This document shows, one piece after another, positions 20,643 to 31,699 of a stretch of 64,000 nt of DNA. This stretch comes from Fukatsuia anoeciicola (GTDB lineage Bacteria; Pseudomonadota; Gammaproteobacteria; Enterobacterales; Enterobacteriaceae), in contig NZ_OZ060923.1 in assembly GCF_964059965.1 (NCBI RefSeq), positions 310,001-374,000 of the forward strand. Direction: 5' to 3'. The translations under genes were made by a program, and so were the position numbers. Position 1 is the first letter of the stretch, and each line of letters begins with the position of its first letter. Below the pieces are notes generated by a model. That model was given only the letters and a program-made list of their open reading frames with translations. It was not told the origin of the DNA and ran no database searches.

Positions 20643-21648
20643 TTTTTTCTCTTAAGTAAGGAATATAACTCTGTTACAGGTAACCCTAGAATGAGCTAAA
20701 TAATTTTTTATAATCAAAACTATAATTAAAACGGTAGTGTTTTAGTGAAAAATTATTTAGGCAGTAAATAAAACTATAAATTACTAAGTTATTATAGAAT
20801 CTTTATATCAGTATTAAGACTTAAACTTTTTGTAGTGTCACTTACTAGATTTATTTTTCTAATTTATAATTATACTTATTTTCCTTATTTATTATAGCTA
20901 TATACTATATAATCACTATATAGTATATAATCTGCTATTAATAGTAGACTTCCATGATAATTATAATTACTGTTAAAAACTAAAAAGTATTAGCTATATT
21001 AGGATAGTAATATTCAATACATAAAAATGCTTATAATTTAATTTATATATAATTTTAAAAATAGATAGTTAACATTTTATAATTACTTTTTATAAAATAT
21101 TTTAGCTTAGTTTATTTATGTTCTATATAATAGATATAACGTAAAATACTAATTTCTATTAGTAAGTGTTAATTAATAGTAATATATACTGTTATTTTAA
21201 TATTCATCTATATAATTCTTACTATGAATTAAGGTGTATTAGTGTTTATACTTATATTAAGGTTCTTCTTTAATACCTAATATATATAGGCAAATTTAAT
21301 AAATAAATTATTTTGATATTGTGTATCAAGTTAATAACTCTCCTACTACAATTATAGTAACTTGGATTTTTTATAAGTAAAATTAGTGTAGGTAACTATT
21401 TCTTGATTTTTAATTAAACCAATTAAAAACAGTAAGTTTTTATATTAAATAATAATGTTTAGTACACAAAAATTATAGTGTCACAAGTTATCTTAAATTT
21501 TTCTTAAATAATGCTTATAAGAAAGGAAATTATAGTTTTATTCTTTTATATAAAAATAGTTAGTAAACATGTTTAGTATGCTCTTAGGCTTTACAAGAAT
21601 CTAATACATTAGAATTTAAAATTTAGCAAAATATTAAAAAATTATTTT
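20643..21648. other. 1-kb gene-free AT-rich spacer
   Basis: Nothing coding is recognised between rplY and the tRNA-Ser gene. Stops are dense in all frames and no hairpin or repeat stood out. Confidence 0.5.
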
Positions 21649-21736
<88 letters not shown>

Positions 21737-22934
21737 ATAATGAATAAGAAGTACTATAAACAGTGTATAGTAACTTGTAAAGTATGACTTAATTTAATTT
21801 TCTAAAAGATATTGTAATTATAATAAAAAAATGAATCAGCTAATAAGTAACCAGTATTTAATTACTAAAACCTATACAAAGAGTTAAATACTATAAAAGT
21901 TTGTGGTTTATAGATTGAATATAGATAAACAAAGCTAAATTATAATAATTAATATTTTTTATTTTAAAAATTTTTGTTGCTTAATTTAGGCAAGTAAATT
22001 ATAAATGTTAGGATTTACTTTGCTATCTAGCTACTAAAATTAATCTTTTACTATTATCATGATTTATTACTAATTGCTAATTAGTAATAAATATTATCAA
22101 TGACTAATATTTTATCTTTAGATTTAACACTATTATAATAAATTTATGATCTATTTATATTATATTCTAAAATATAGTTCTTATAAAGAATTTTTATATA
22201 GTAATTTACCTATATTATACTTAATAAAATGAATTTAAACTAAAATTATTTATAGAAAGTAAAATGTAATGTTAATTTTTTATTTTGTATGGTTTTATTT
22301 AAATCAAATTTAAAAATTTCTACTGAATTTAAAGACTTATAATATATTTTAGGTTATTGATATATAGTAAAGTAAGAAAAAATTAAATAGATATTACAGT
22401 AAACTTTTTAAAAATATATAGGAGTGCTAATTATTTAAAATATTATTAGAGCTTATTATTGATAACATACAAGTTTATAGCATTAAATATTTGTAAGTTT
22501 ACTAAGAAATGATATCTACGATTATTTTTTCCAAGTATTATTTTAAAAATATCCTATTCATTAAATATTTATAACTAACGATAATTTTATTTGATACAGA
22601 TTAATATGATAGTATTTGCATATCAACTAATAAGTTAGTTTTTGTTATAAAAAATAAAGAATTTTTCTTATATTTTATTATATTCTTTTTCGCTTACTTA
22701 AGAGTGGTAAGAATGTATCTTAGATCAAAAATATATTTAGCTAAAAGTAGAAAATCTTAGTTTTTACAAAAAAATTTTCTAGCAAAGTAAAAGATGTAAT
22801 AATATTTACATATTCTACTATATAAGTTGCTAACTATAAAGTAGAATATATTTTATAAATGATATAGGATTTATATTACTTGACTAATTTTACTAAAAGT
22901 TTACTGTTTAAAACTATTTTAATAAGTAAATAAT
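21737..22934. other. 1.2-kb spacer upstream of nuoA
   Basis: No gene is seen. This interval must contain the nuo promoter. A TTGACT box lies about 55 bases before nuoA but has no convincing -10 partner. The bases immediately before the nuoA ATG lack a good ribosome site. Confidence 0.5.
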
Positions 22935-23378
22935 ATGCCAATAACAACTGAAATTATCGCTCATTATTGGGCGTTCGCGGTATTTTGTATTGTAGCAATA
23001 GGTCTATGTAGTTTAATGTTACTGTTAGCGTTTTTTCTTGGTGGCAAAGCTCATGCCCGTGCTAAAAATATTCCCTATGAATCTGGTATAAACTCTGTTG
23101 GCTCAGCACGTATGCGGTTATCTGCTAAATTCTATTTAGTTTCTATGTTTTTTGTTATCTTCGATGTCGAAGCATTATATTTGTATGCATGGTCAATTTC
23201 TATTCGTGAAAGTGGCTGGATAGGTTTTATTGAAGCTAGTATTTTTATTTTTATATTATTAGCTGGATTAGTTTATCTGGTACGTATTGGTGCTTTAGAT
23301 TGGGCACCAGAACAATCTTGTCATCGAATAAAACCAAACGCTATTAATATTATTAATAATAGATTCTCTAGAAATTAA
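22935..23378 (+). CDS. nuoA: NADH-quinone oxidoreductase subunit A
   Basis: A small membrane subunit of respiratory complex I, at the junction of the peripheral and membrane arms. The 147 residues equal the E. coli length, with three hydrophobic helices. The conserved loop YESGINSVGSARMRLSAKFY and the acidic segment FVIFDVEALYLYAW are intact. It is the first gene of the complete nuoA-N operon and ends 15 bases before nuoB. Only a weak purine-rich stretch (AATAAGTAAATAAT) precedes the start, which is unusual for the head gene of a large operon. Confidence 0.97.
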   Translation: MPITTEIIAHYWAFAVFCIVAIGLCSLMLLLAFFLGGKAHARAKNIPYESGINSVGSARMRLSAKFYLVSMFFVIFDVEALYLYAWSISIRESGWIGFIEASIFIFILLAGLVYLVRIGALDWAPEQSCHRIKPNAINIINNRFSRN

Positions 23379-23393
23379 AAGCGAGGCGTTAAC

Positions 23394-24071
23394 ATGGATT
23401 ATACTCTAACACGAGCAGAACCAAATAGTAAAAACAACCGTTATCCATTACAATCTCAAAAAACCATTAGTGGTGATCCTCTTGAGCAACATGTTCATCG
23501 TAGTATCTACATGGAAAAACTAGAAAATGCGTTACATAATATAGTGAATTGGGGGCGAAAAAATTCATTATGGCCGTATAATTTTGGTCTTTCTTGTTGT
23601 TATGTTGAAATGGTAACAGCATTTACTGCTGTGCATGATATTGCGCGTTTTGGTGCTGAAGTACTGCGTGCTTCACCACGTCAAGCTGATTTTATGGTAG
23701 TAGCAGGCACTTGTTTTATTAAAATGGCACCTGTTATTCAGCGTTTGTATGATCAAATGCTTGAACCAAAATGGGTAATTTCTATGGGAGCTTGTGCTAA
23801 TTCAGGTGGTATGTATGATATTTATTCAGTAGTGCAAGGTGTTGATAAATTTTTACCAGTTGATATTTATATTCCTGGGTGTCCGCCCCGACCAGAAGCT
23901 TACATAGAAGCCTTATTATTGTTACAAAAATCTATTAGTAAAGAACGTCGCCCCCTCTCTTGGGTAATAGGAGATCAAGGAATTTATCGTGCGAATATGC
24001 AGTCAGAAAAAGATCGTAAGCGGGATAAGCGTATTGCGGTAACTAATCTGTGCACACCTGATAAAATTTAG
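23394..24071 (+). CDS. nuoB: NADH-quinone oxidoreductase subunit B
   Basis: Carries the terminal 4Fe-4S cluster N2 that passes electrons to quinone. The four expected ligands are present: adjacent Cys68-Cys69 (LSCCYVEM), Cys134 (MGACANSGG) and Cys163 (PGCPPRPE), with the same spacing as in E. coli. The 225 residues compare with 220 in E. coli, and the surplus is in the variable N-terminal part. A GAGGCG ribosome site precedes the ATG. Confidence 0.97.
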   Translation: MDYTLTRAEPNSKNNRYPLQSQKTISGDPLEQHVHRSIYMEKLENALHNIVNWGRKNSLWPYNFGLSCCYVEMVTAFTAVHDIARFGAEVLRASPRQADFMVVAGTCFIKMAPVIQRLYDQMLEPKWVISMGACANSGGMYDIYSVVQGVDKFLPVDIYIPGCPPRPEAYIEALLLLQKSISKERRPLSWVIGDQGIYRANMQSEKDRKRDKRIAVTNLCTPDKI

Positions 24072-24083
24072 AGTTCAAAAATC

Positions 24084-25883
24084 ATGACAGATTTACCAGA
24101 GCCCGTTGATACTCGAACATTATATCATACCTATGATCACTTAGATGATCCAATAATTAAATCTTTATCATATTTTTTTGGTTCCAAGACTTTTATTTTA
24201 CAAGTAACTTGTATGGGTATGCCAGTATTGTGGATAAAACGAGAACAACTGCTTAATTTGATGTTATGGTTAAAAAAACAACCACAGCCTTACATAATGT
24301 TATTTGATTTGCATGGCGTCGATGAACGCCAACGCTCTCATCGTGAGAAACTGCCTACTGCAGATTTTTCTGTTTTTTATCATTTACTTTCTATTGAACG
24401 TAATCGTGATATAATCTTAAAAGTAGCGTTGTCTGAAGAAGATTTATGGCTTCCTAGTATTTGTGATATTTTCCCTAATGCTAATTGGTATGAACGTGAA
24501 ACCTGGGAAATGTTTGGTATTACCTTTAATGGTCATCCCCATCTAACACGTATTATGATGCCACAAAATTGGCAGGGGCATCCATTACGTAAAGATTATC
24601 CAGCACGTGCCACAGAATTTGATCCCTTTATTCTAACTAAACAAAAAGAAGATTTAGAGATGGAGTCGCTGACTTTTAAGCCAGAAGTATGGGGCATGAA
24701 ACTTAAGCGTAAAAACGAAGATTTTATGTTTCTCAATTTAGGACCAAATCATCCTTCTTCGCATGGTGCTTTTCGAATTATTTTACAACTAGATGGTGAA
24801 GAAATTATCGATTGTGTACCAGATATAGGGTATCATCATCGCGGTGCGGAAAAGATGGCTGAACGCCAATCTTGGCATAGTTACATCCCTTATACTGATC
24901 GTATTGAATATTTAGGTGGTTGCATTAATGAAATGCCTTATATTCTAGCGGTGGAAAAACTAGCTGGTATTGTGGTGCCAGACCGGGTAAATACTATTCG
25001 TGTAATGCTATCAGAACTTTTTCGTATTAATAGTCATCTATTATATATAAGTACTTTTATTCAAGATGTCGGAGCTATGAGCCCGGTATTTTTTGCTTTT
25101 ACTGATCGACAAAAAATTTATAATCTAGTTGAAGCAATTACTGGTTTTCGTATGCATCCAGCTTGGTTTCGTATTGGTGGTGTAATGCATGATTTACCAC
25201 AAGGCTGGGAGAATTTATTACACGACTTTCTTAACTGGATGCCAAAACGCCTTGATTCTTATGTTAAAATTGCGCTGAAAAACAGTATTCTAAAGGGGCG
25301 CTCTATTGGTGTGGCTACCTATAATGCTGAAGAAGCTTTAGCATGGGGAGTAACGGGTGCCGGTTTACGTGCTACTGGCATTAAATTTGATGTACGTAAA
25401 TGGCGCCCCTATTCTGGTTATGAAAACTTTGATTTTGATATTCCTGTAGGTGATGGAAATAGCGATTGCTATACTCGGGTAGTGCTTAAAGTTGAAGAAA
25501 TCCGTCAGAGTTTACGTATTTTACAACAATGCTATAAAAATATGCCAGAAGGTCCGTTTAAAGCAGATCATCCATTAACAACGCCGCCACCTAAAGAACG
25601 TACTCTACAACATATTGAAACGCTTATTACTCATTTTTTACAAGTTTCCTGGGGACCAATTATGCCTCATAATGAATCATTTCAAATGGTTGAAGCAACC
25701 AAGGGAATTAATAGTTACTATTTAATTAGTGATGGCAGTACTATGAGTTATCGTACACGAATACGCACTCCAAGTTTTGCTCATTTACAGCAGATTCCAT
25801 CGGTAATTCGTGGCAGCCTAGTTTCTGATTTAATTGTCTATTTAGGTAGCATTGATTTTGTTATGTCTGATGTGGATCGTTAG
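24084..25883 (+). CDS. nuoCD: NADH-quinone oxidoreductase fused subunit C/D
   Basis: One 599-residue protein joins the C (30-kDa) and D (49-kDa) subunits, a fusion shared by E. coli and relatives. Residues up to about 190 form the C part (ERETWEMFGITFNGHPHLTRIM, HPLRKDYP). From about 210 on is the D part (GPNHPSSHGAFRI, DIGYHHRGAEKMAERQSW), which lines the quinone pocket with NuoB. All family motifs are intact and the C-terminus ends in the usual VMSDVDR. It begins 12 bases after nuoB and ends 2 bases before nuoE. Confidence 0.97.
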   Translation: MTDLPEPVDTRTLYHTYDHLDDPIIKSLSYFFGSKTFILQVTCMGMPVLWIKREQLLNLMLWLKKQPQPYIMLFDLHGVDERQRSHREKLPTADFSVFYHLLSIERNRDIILKVALSEEDLWLPSICDIFPNANWYERETWEMFGITFNGHPHLTRIMMPQNWQGHPLRKDYPARATEFDPFILTKQKEDLEMESLTFKPEVWGMKLKRKNEDFMFLNLGPNHPSSHGAFRIILQLDGEEIIDCVPDIGYHHRGAEKMAERQSWHSYIPYTDRIEYLGGCINEMPYILAVEKLAGIVVPDRVNTIRVMLSELFRINSHLLYISTFIQDVGAMSPVFFAFTDRQKIYNLVEAITGFRMHPAWFRIGGVMHDLPQGWENLLHDFLNWMPKRLDSYVKIALKNSILKGRSIGVATYNAEEALAWGVTGAGLRATGIKFDVRKWRPYSGYENFDFDIPVGDGNSDCYTRVVLKVEEIRQSLRILQQCYKNMPEGPFKADHPLTTPPPKERTLQHIETLITHFLQVSWGPIMPHNESFQMVEATKGINSYYLISDGSTMSYRTRIRTPSFAHLQQIPSVIRGSLVSDLIVYLGSIDFVMSDVDR

Positions 25884-25885
25884 TT

Positions 25886-26425
25886 ATGAATAATCAAAAA
25901 GAGAAACAGCATCATAAAAATCTACTTAATACAGTTTCTCTTGCTACTAAATCTGTTTTTATACTTAGTAACGAGGAATATGCTGCTATTGAGCAAGAAA
26001 AATATTATTATGAAAACGCATGTGCAGCATCAATTGAAGCATTAAAAATTGTGCAAAAGAAACGAGGTTGGGTATCAGATGATGCTATCTATGCTATTGC
26101 TGATATATTAGATATTCCAGTTAGTGATGTTGAAGGTGTTGCTACTTTTTATAGTCAGATTTTTCGTCAACCTGTTGGTCGTCATGTAATTCGTTATTGT
26201 GATAGTGTAGTTTGTTTTATTAATGGTTATCAAGGGCTACAATTAGCAATTGAAAAAAAACTTAGCATTAAACCTGGTCAAACTACAGTTGATGGTTGTT
26301 TTACTCTATTACCTACTTGTTGTTTAGGTAATTGTGATAAAGGACCAACAATAATGATTGATGAAGACACATATAGTTATCTAAAACCTGAAGATATTGA
26401 ACAGTTATTGGAGCGATATCTATGA
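25886..26425 (+). CDS. nuoE: NADH-quinone oxidoreductase subunit E
   Basis: The 24-kDa-type subunit, with a thioredoxin-like fold holding the 2Fe-2S cluster N1a beside NuoF. The ligand pairs are visible in CDSVVC and in TCCLGNC. At 179 residues it is 13 longer than E. coli NuoE, through a poorly conserved N-terminal tail. The segment SIEALKIVQKKRGWVSDDAI marks the start of the conserved domain. It overlaps nuoF by four bases (ATGA), so the two are likely translated together. Confidence 0.97.
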   Translation: MNNQKEKQHHKNLLNTVSLATKSVFILSNEEYAAIEQEKYYYENACAASIEALKIVQKKRGWVSDDAIYAIADILDIPVSDVEGVATFYSQIFRQPVGRHVIRYCDSVVCFINGYQGLQLAIEKKLSIKPGQTTVDGCFTLLPTCCLGNCDKGPTIMIDEDTYSYLKPEDIEQLLERYL

Positions 26426-27834
26426 ATTATCATATAACTGCGGCTACTCACCCATTAACATGGCGTTTACGTGATGACAAACAACCGCTATGGCTAAATG
26501 AATACCGTAATAAAAATGGTTATCAAGGTGCAAAGATTGCATTAACTAGTATGACACCATCAGATGTAGTTAACTTAGTTAAAAATACAGGCCTAAAAGG
26601 CCGTGGTGGCGCAGGGTTTTCTACTGGTTTAAAATGGAGTTTAATGCCAAAAGATGAGAATATTAGTATCCGTTATTTATTATGTAACGCTGATGAAATG
26701 GAGCCTGGTACTTACAAAGATCGTCTATTAATGGAGTGTTTACCTCATTTATTAATAGAAGGTATGTTAATTAGTGCATTTGCACTCAAAGCTTACCGTG
26801 GTTATATCTTCTTACGCGGTGAATACATTAATGCAACAGCATATTTACGTCAGGCAATTAACGAAGCTATAGAAGAAGGGTTATTAGGTAAAAACATCAT
26901 GGGTAGTGGTTTTAATTTTGAGCTATTTATTCATACTGGTGCTGGACGTTATATTTGCGGTGAAGAAACAGCACTAATTAATTCGTTAGAAGGCCGTCGT
27001 GCTAATCCACGTTCTAAACCACCATTTCCAGCATTATCAGGCCTATGGGGTAAACCGACTTGTGTTAATAATGTAGAAACGTTATGTAACATTCCAGCTA
27101 TTCTTGAGCATGGGGCTGATTGGTATCGAAAAATTACAGCAGGTAAAAGTAATGATACAGGTACTAAGTTAATGGGATTTTCTGGTCGAGTAAAAAATCC
27201 TGGGGTATGGGAGTTTCCTTTTGGTATTTCAGCAAGGGAAATTCTGGAAGATTATGCTGGAGGGATGCGTGATGGATTAAAATGTAAAGCATGGCAACCA
27301 GGAGGAGCAAGTACCGATTTTTTAATAGCAGAACACCTTGATTTACCAATGGATTTTGAACATATTAGAAAAGCTGGTAGCCGTTTAGGTACAGCATTAG
27401 CAATGGTAGTTGACCATGAAATCAGTATGGTTTCTCTGACTCGTAATTTAGAAGAATTTTTTGCTCGTGAATCCTGTGGTTGGTGCACTCCTTGTCGTGA
27501 TGGTTTACCGTGGAGTGTAAAAATTCTACAAGCCTTAGAACGCGGTGAGGGACAACCTGGTGATATTGAAATATTAGAACAGTTATGTCGTTTATTAGGA
27601 CCAGGCAAAACTTTTTGTGCTCATGCGCCTGGCGCAGTTGAGCCATTACAAAGTGCAATTAAATATTTTCGCTCTGAATTCACTGCTGGCATAGCAAATA
27701 AAGATTATAATTATCCTAATATCATTAATAAAAACAATACTTGTTTTAATAATCTAGTATCTATTAAAGGTATTCAAGATAATAATTTATTAAATATCCG
27801 CTGGCAGAAAAATAGCTTCTTAAAAGAGGAGTAG
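26422..27834 (+). CDS. nuoF: NADH-quinone oxidoreductase subunit F
   Basis: Binds NADH and FMN and holds the 4Fe-4S cluster N3, so it is the electron entry point of complex I. The flavin and NADH site GRGGAGFSTGLKWS and the cluster motif SCGWCTPCRDG, with the distal Cys in KTFCAHAPG, are present. At 470 residues it is about 25 longer than E. coli NuoF. The extra residues are an Asn- and Lys-rich C-terminal stretch that looks like a drifted tail. A 131-base gap follows before nuoG, the widest in the operon. Confidence 0.97.
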   Translation: MNYHITAATHPLTWRLRDDKQPLWLNEYRNKNGYQGAKIALTSMTPSDVVNLVKNTGLKGRGGAGFSTGLKWSLMPKDENISIRYLLCNADEMEPGTYKDRLLMECLPHLLIEGMLISAFALKAYRGYIFLRGEYINATAYLRQAINEAIEEGLLGKNIMGSGFNFELFIHTGAGRYICGEETALINSLEGRRANPRSKPPFPALSGLWGKPTCVNNVETLCNIPAILEHGADWYRKITAGKSNDTGTKLMGFSGRVKNPGVWEFPFGISAREILEDYAGGMRDGLKCKAWQPGGASTDFLIAEHLDLPMDFEHIRKAGSRLGTALAMVVDHEISMVSLTRNLEEFFARESCGWCTPCRDGLPWSVKILQALERGEGQPGDIEILEQLCRLLGPGKTFCAHAPGAVEPLQSAIKYFRSEFTAGIANKDYNYPNIINKNNTCFNNLVSIKGIQDNNLLNIRWQKNSFLKEE

Positions 27835-27965
27835 TATAAAGTTAAGGTAGATAAAATATAGTAATAACTACATACATAATAATATATAAGAATTATAAGT
27901 ATTAAATAATCTATAATTTATACCACAATAAGTTTTGTAAGAAGTCTAACAGCCAACTTGGAAAC

Positions 27966-30707
27966 ATGCTTATGGCGACGATACATGTAGATGGCAAAAA
28001 ATATAATGTTAATGGGGCTAATAACCTATTACAAGCTTGTCTTTCCCTTGGGCTAGATATTCCTTACTTTTGCTGGCATCCAGTACTAGGAAGTGTAGGC
28101 TCTTGTCGTCAATGTGCAGTGAAACAATATAAAAACGCAGATGATACCTGTGGCCACTTGATTATGTCCTGTATGACACCAGCTATCCATGGTAGCTTTA
28201 TTTCTATCAATGATAACGAAGCTAAAGAGTTTCGTTCTAATGTAATGGAATGGTTAATGATTAACCATCCACATGATTGCCCGGTATGTGAAGAAGGTGG
28301 AAATTGTCATTTACAAGATATGATGGTGATGACTAGAAATAATATTAGACGATATCGTTTTACTAAACGAACACATGAAAATCAGCAACTTGGTCCTTTT
28401 ATTTCTCATGAAATGAATCGCTGTATTACTTGTTATCGTTGTGTACGTTATTATAGAGATTATACGGATGGTACTGATTTTGGCGTTTATGGTATACATG
28501 ATAATATTTATTTTGGTCGACCTAAAAACGGTATATTAGAGAGCGAATTTTCTGGTAATTTAGTAGAAGTCTGTCCAACAGGTGTTTTTACTGATAAAAC
28601 TCATTCCGAACGTTATAACCGTAAATGGGATATGCAATTTGCACCAAGCATCTGCTTGCAATGTAGTGTTGGTTGCAATATTAGTCCCGGTGAACGTTAT
28701 GGCGAATTACGTCGTATTGAAAATCGTTATAATGGCAACGTTAATCATTATTTTATTTGTGATCTTGGTCGTTTTGGTTATGGTTATGTTAATTTTAAAA
28801 ATAGACCACGTCAACCACAGCAACGACTTACTCATACTTGGATTACTCTAGATGCCGAGTGTGCGATACAAGCTGCAGCTAATATGATGCACCAAACAAA
28901 AAAAACTATAGGCATAGGTTCAGCACGAGCAAGTTTAGAAAGTAATTTTGCGTTACGCAAATTGGTTGGTATTGAAAATTTCTATACTGGTATAGCAGAT
29001 GGTGAGCAGAGTCGTTTGCAATTAATGTTAACAATATTACGTGAAGCAGGAATCCATACACCAGCATTACGTGAAATGGAAAGTTATGATGCAGTACTAG
29101 TATTAGGAGAAGATCTAACACAAACAGCAGCACGTATTGCTTTAGCAGTTCGTCAAGCAGTTAAAGGTAAAGCATATGCAATGGCTGCGGCACAAAAAGT
29201 TGCAGATTGGCAAATTTCTGCAGTATTAAATATTGGGCAACATGCTAAATATCCTTTATTTATTACTAATGTTGATAATACTCGCCTAGATGACATTGCT
29301 GCTTGGAGTTATTATGCGCCTGTGGATGAACAAGCACGTTTAGGTTTTGCTATTGCGCACGGATTAGATGCCTCAGCTCCTGCGGTTAGCGATTTAGCTG
29401 ATAGCTTACAAGTTAAAGTTGATATTATTGTGCAAGCATTAGCTAGTGCAAAAAAACCATTAATTATTAGTGGCAGTAGTTCAGGTAGTAAGGCAATCAT
29501 TGCTGCGGCTGCTAATATTGCCAAAGCATTACAAAGTCAAGATATTAATGTTGGTATTAGTTTTGTTTCCACTTCAGCAAATAGCTTTGGATTAATGATG
29601 ATAGGTGGTGGTTCATTAGATCAAGCTTTAGAACAATTAACAAATGGTACTGCAGATAGTGTTATTTTATTAGAAAATGATCTGTATCGTCATGCTGTTG
29701 CTAATAAAATAGATAAGGCATTAAAATCAGCAAAAAATATATTAATATTAGATCATCAATATACCGCTATCATGGATCAAGCTAATTTAATCTTGCCTGC
29801 GGCAAGTTTTGCTGAAAGTGATGGTACTATAGTTAATCAAGAAGGCCGTGCACAACGTTTTTTCCGGGTTTATGATCCAGCTTATTATGATACACCAGAT
29901 AAAAAAACACTTATGCAAGCAAGCTGGCGTTGGCTTTATGCGCTAATATCAGTTTATCACCATCACCCAATTAATTGGACGCAACTTGATGATGTTATTC
30001 AAGATTGTATTACTACTTTGCCACAGTTACAAGGTATTGTTAATGCAGCGCCAGATGCAACTTTTCGCATTTATGGTCAAAAATTAGCTCGTTCTCCACA
30101 TCGCTATAGTGGTCGTACTGCAATACGTGCTAATATTAGTGTACATGAACCACGTCAACCACAGGATATTGATACGTCTTTTGCTTTTTCTATGGAAGGG
30201 AATAGTGGACCATTAGCTAACTATCAACAAATTCCCTTTGTTTGGGCACCAGGTTGGAATTCTCCTCAAGCATGGAATAAATTTCAAGTAGAAGTGGGGG
30301 GTGCTTTACTTTCTGGTGATCCTGGTATCCGTTTAATTGAAGCTAGCATAGGAAATTTAGCTTACTTTGATCAAGTACCGATTGCTTTTCATCCTGCATC
30401 TAATAGTTGGGTTGTTGCTCCATATTATCACTTATTTGGTAGTGAAGAGACATCACAATGTGTCGATGTTATTCAACAGAGAATGCCTGATCCTTATTTG
30501 ATAATTCATCCTAAAGATGCCGAACAACTTGGGCTAACTGTAGGTACTCTTCTTGAGTTTAATTGTACTGGTCAAAAATTACGGTTACCGCTACGTTGTA
30601 GTAAAAATTTAGCTCAAGGGCAGGTTGGTTTACCATTAGGTTTACCAGGCATTTCGCCTATTTTGCTTGGTGAACTTGTTAAGGATTTACGAAAGGCAAT
30701 TATATGA
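27966..30707 (+). CDS. nuoG: NADH-quinone oxidoreductase subunit G
   Basis: The largest peripheral-arm subunit, carrying several Fe-S clusters. From the N-terminus: a 2Fe-2S ferredoxin-like domain (CWHPVLGSVGSCRQC), the CPVCEEGGNCHLQD and MNRCITCYRCVRY cluster motifs, the CLQCSVGCN motif of cluster N7, then a molybdopterin-oxidoreductase-like domain without cofactor. At 913 residues it is close to E. coli (908). The start MLMATIHVDGK matches E. coli; a second in-frame ATG lies two codons later. The stop overlaps the nuoH start. Confidence 0.97.
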   Translation: MLMATIHVDGKKYNVNGANNLLQACLSLGLDIPYFCWHPVLGSVGSCRQCAVKQYKNADDTCGHLIMSCMTPAIHGSFISINDNEAKEFRSNVMEWLMINHPHDCPVCEEGGNCHLQDMMVMTRNNIRRYRFTKRTHENQQLGPFISHEMNRCITCYRCVRYYRDYTDGTDFGVYGIHDNIYFGRPKNGILESEFSGNLVEVCPTGVFTDKTHSERYNRKWDMQFAPSICLQCSVGCNISPGERYGELRRIENRYNGNVNHYFICDLGRFGYGYVNFKNRPRQPQQRLTHTWITLDAECAIQAAANMMHQTKKTIGIGSARASLESNFALRKLVGIENFYTGIADGEQSRLQLMLTILREAGIHTPALREMESYDAVLVLGEDLTQTAARIALAVRQAVKGKAYAMAAAQKVADWQISAVLNIGQHAKYPLFITNVDNTRLDDIAAWSYYAPVDEQARLGFAIAHGLDASAPAVSDLADSLQVKVDIIVQALASAKKPLIISGSSSGSKAIIAAAANIAKALQSQDINVGISFVSTSANSFGLMMIGGGSLDQALEQLTNGTADSVILLENDLYRHAVANKIDKALKSAKNILILDHQYTAIMDQANLILPAASFAESDGTIVNQEGRAQRFFRVYDPAYYDTPDKKTLMQASWRWLYALISVYHHHPINWTQLDDVIQDCITTLPQLQGIVNAAPDATFRIYGQKLARSPHRYSGRTAIRANISVHEPRQPQDIDTSFAFSMEGNSGPLANYQQIPFVWAPGWNSPQAWNKFQVEVGGALLSGDPGIRLIEASIGNLAYFDQVPIAFHPASNSWVVAPYYHLFGSEETSQCVDVIQQRMPDPYLIIHPKDAEQLGLTVGTLLEFNCTGQKLRLPLRCSKNLAQGQVGLPLGLPGISPILLGELVKDLRKAII

Positions 30708-31684
30708 TGAACTGGTTTACTCCTGATTTTAATATTATTTTAATTTCAATCTTAAAAGCATTAATTACATTATTGGTAGTTATAATTTATAGTATTTTTA
30801 TGAGCTTTATTGAGCGTCGCTTACTAGGTTTATTTCAAAATCGTTATGGACCTAACCGTGTTGGTTGGGGGGGATCATTACAGCTAGTTGCTGATATGAT
30901 TAAAATTTTTTTTAAAGAAGATTGGGTACCAAATTTTTCTGATCGTATTATTTTTATTTTAGCACCAATGATTGCTTTTACTTCGTTATTATTAGTTTTT
31001 GCTATTATCCCAATTAGTCCAAGTTGGGTAGTGGCAGATTTAAATGTTGGTATTTTATTTTTCTTAATGATGGCAGGTTTAGCAGTTTATGCCGTTCTTT
31101 TTGCTGGCTGGGCAAGTAATAATAAATATTCTCTATTAGGTGCAATGCGTGCTTGCGCACAAACTCTAAGTTATGAAGTATTTATTGGTTTATCATTAAT
31201 GGGTGTAGTTGCACAAACTGGTTCTTTTAATATGCAAGATATTGTTAATCATCAACAATATATTTGGAATATAATCCCACAATTTTTTGGTTTTATTACT
31301 TTTGCCATTGCAGGAGTAGCAGTCTGTCATCGTCATCCATTTGATCAACCAGAAGCAGAGCAAGAATTAGCAGATGGTTATCATATTGAATATTCAGGTA
31401 TGAAATTTGGTTTATTTTTTGTTGGTGAATATATTGCTATCATTACTGTCTCTGCATTAATTGTAACCTTATTCTTTGGTGGTTGGCAGGGATCGTTTTT
31501 ACCCCCATTTATTTGGTTTGCACTAAAAACAATTTTTTTTATGATTATGTTTATTCTAATCCGTGCTGCACTACCACGTCCACGTTATGATCAAGTAATG
31601 TCGTTCGGCTGGAAAGTATGTTTACCATTGACCCTGCTAAATCTACTAGTAACCACTGTAGTTGTTTTATATAACTCTCAATAA
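30704..31684 (+). CDS. nuoH: NADH-quinone oxidoreductase subunit H
   Basis: A membrane subunit with about eight helices that forms the entrance to the quinone chamber. Conserved signatures: ERRLLGLFQNRYGPNRVGWGG, SLLGAMRACAQTLSYEV and HPFDQPEAEQELADGYHIEYSGMKF (in two parts), plus the C-terminal LPRPRYDQVM. The 326 residues compare with 325 in E. coli. Two consecutive ATGs open the frame; the first overlaps the nuoG stop, which suggests translational coupling. Confidence 0.97.
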   Translation: MMNWFTPDFNIILISILKALITLLVVIIYSIFMSFIERRLLGLFQNRYGPNRVGWGGSLQLVADMIKIFFKEDWVPNFSDRIIFILAPMIAFTSLLLVFAIIPISPSWVVADLNVGILFFLMMAGLAVYAVLFAGWASNNKYSLLGAMRACAQTLSYEVFIGLSLMGVVAQTGSFNMQDIVNHQQYIWNIIPQFFGFITFAIAGVAVCHRHPFDQPEAEQELADGYHIEYSGMKFGLFFVGEYIAIITVSALIVTLFFGGWQGSFLPPFIWFALKTIFFMIMFILIRAALPRPRYDQVMSFGWKVCLPLTLLNLLVTTVVVLYNSQ

Positions 31685-31699
31685 AAGAGGGCAATAGCT

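Noticed and set aside
27252..27608. Minus-strand frame of 118 codons inside nuoF
   Set aside because: Antisense shadow of a well-conserved nuoF region; codon pattern follows the real gene.
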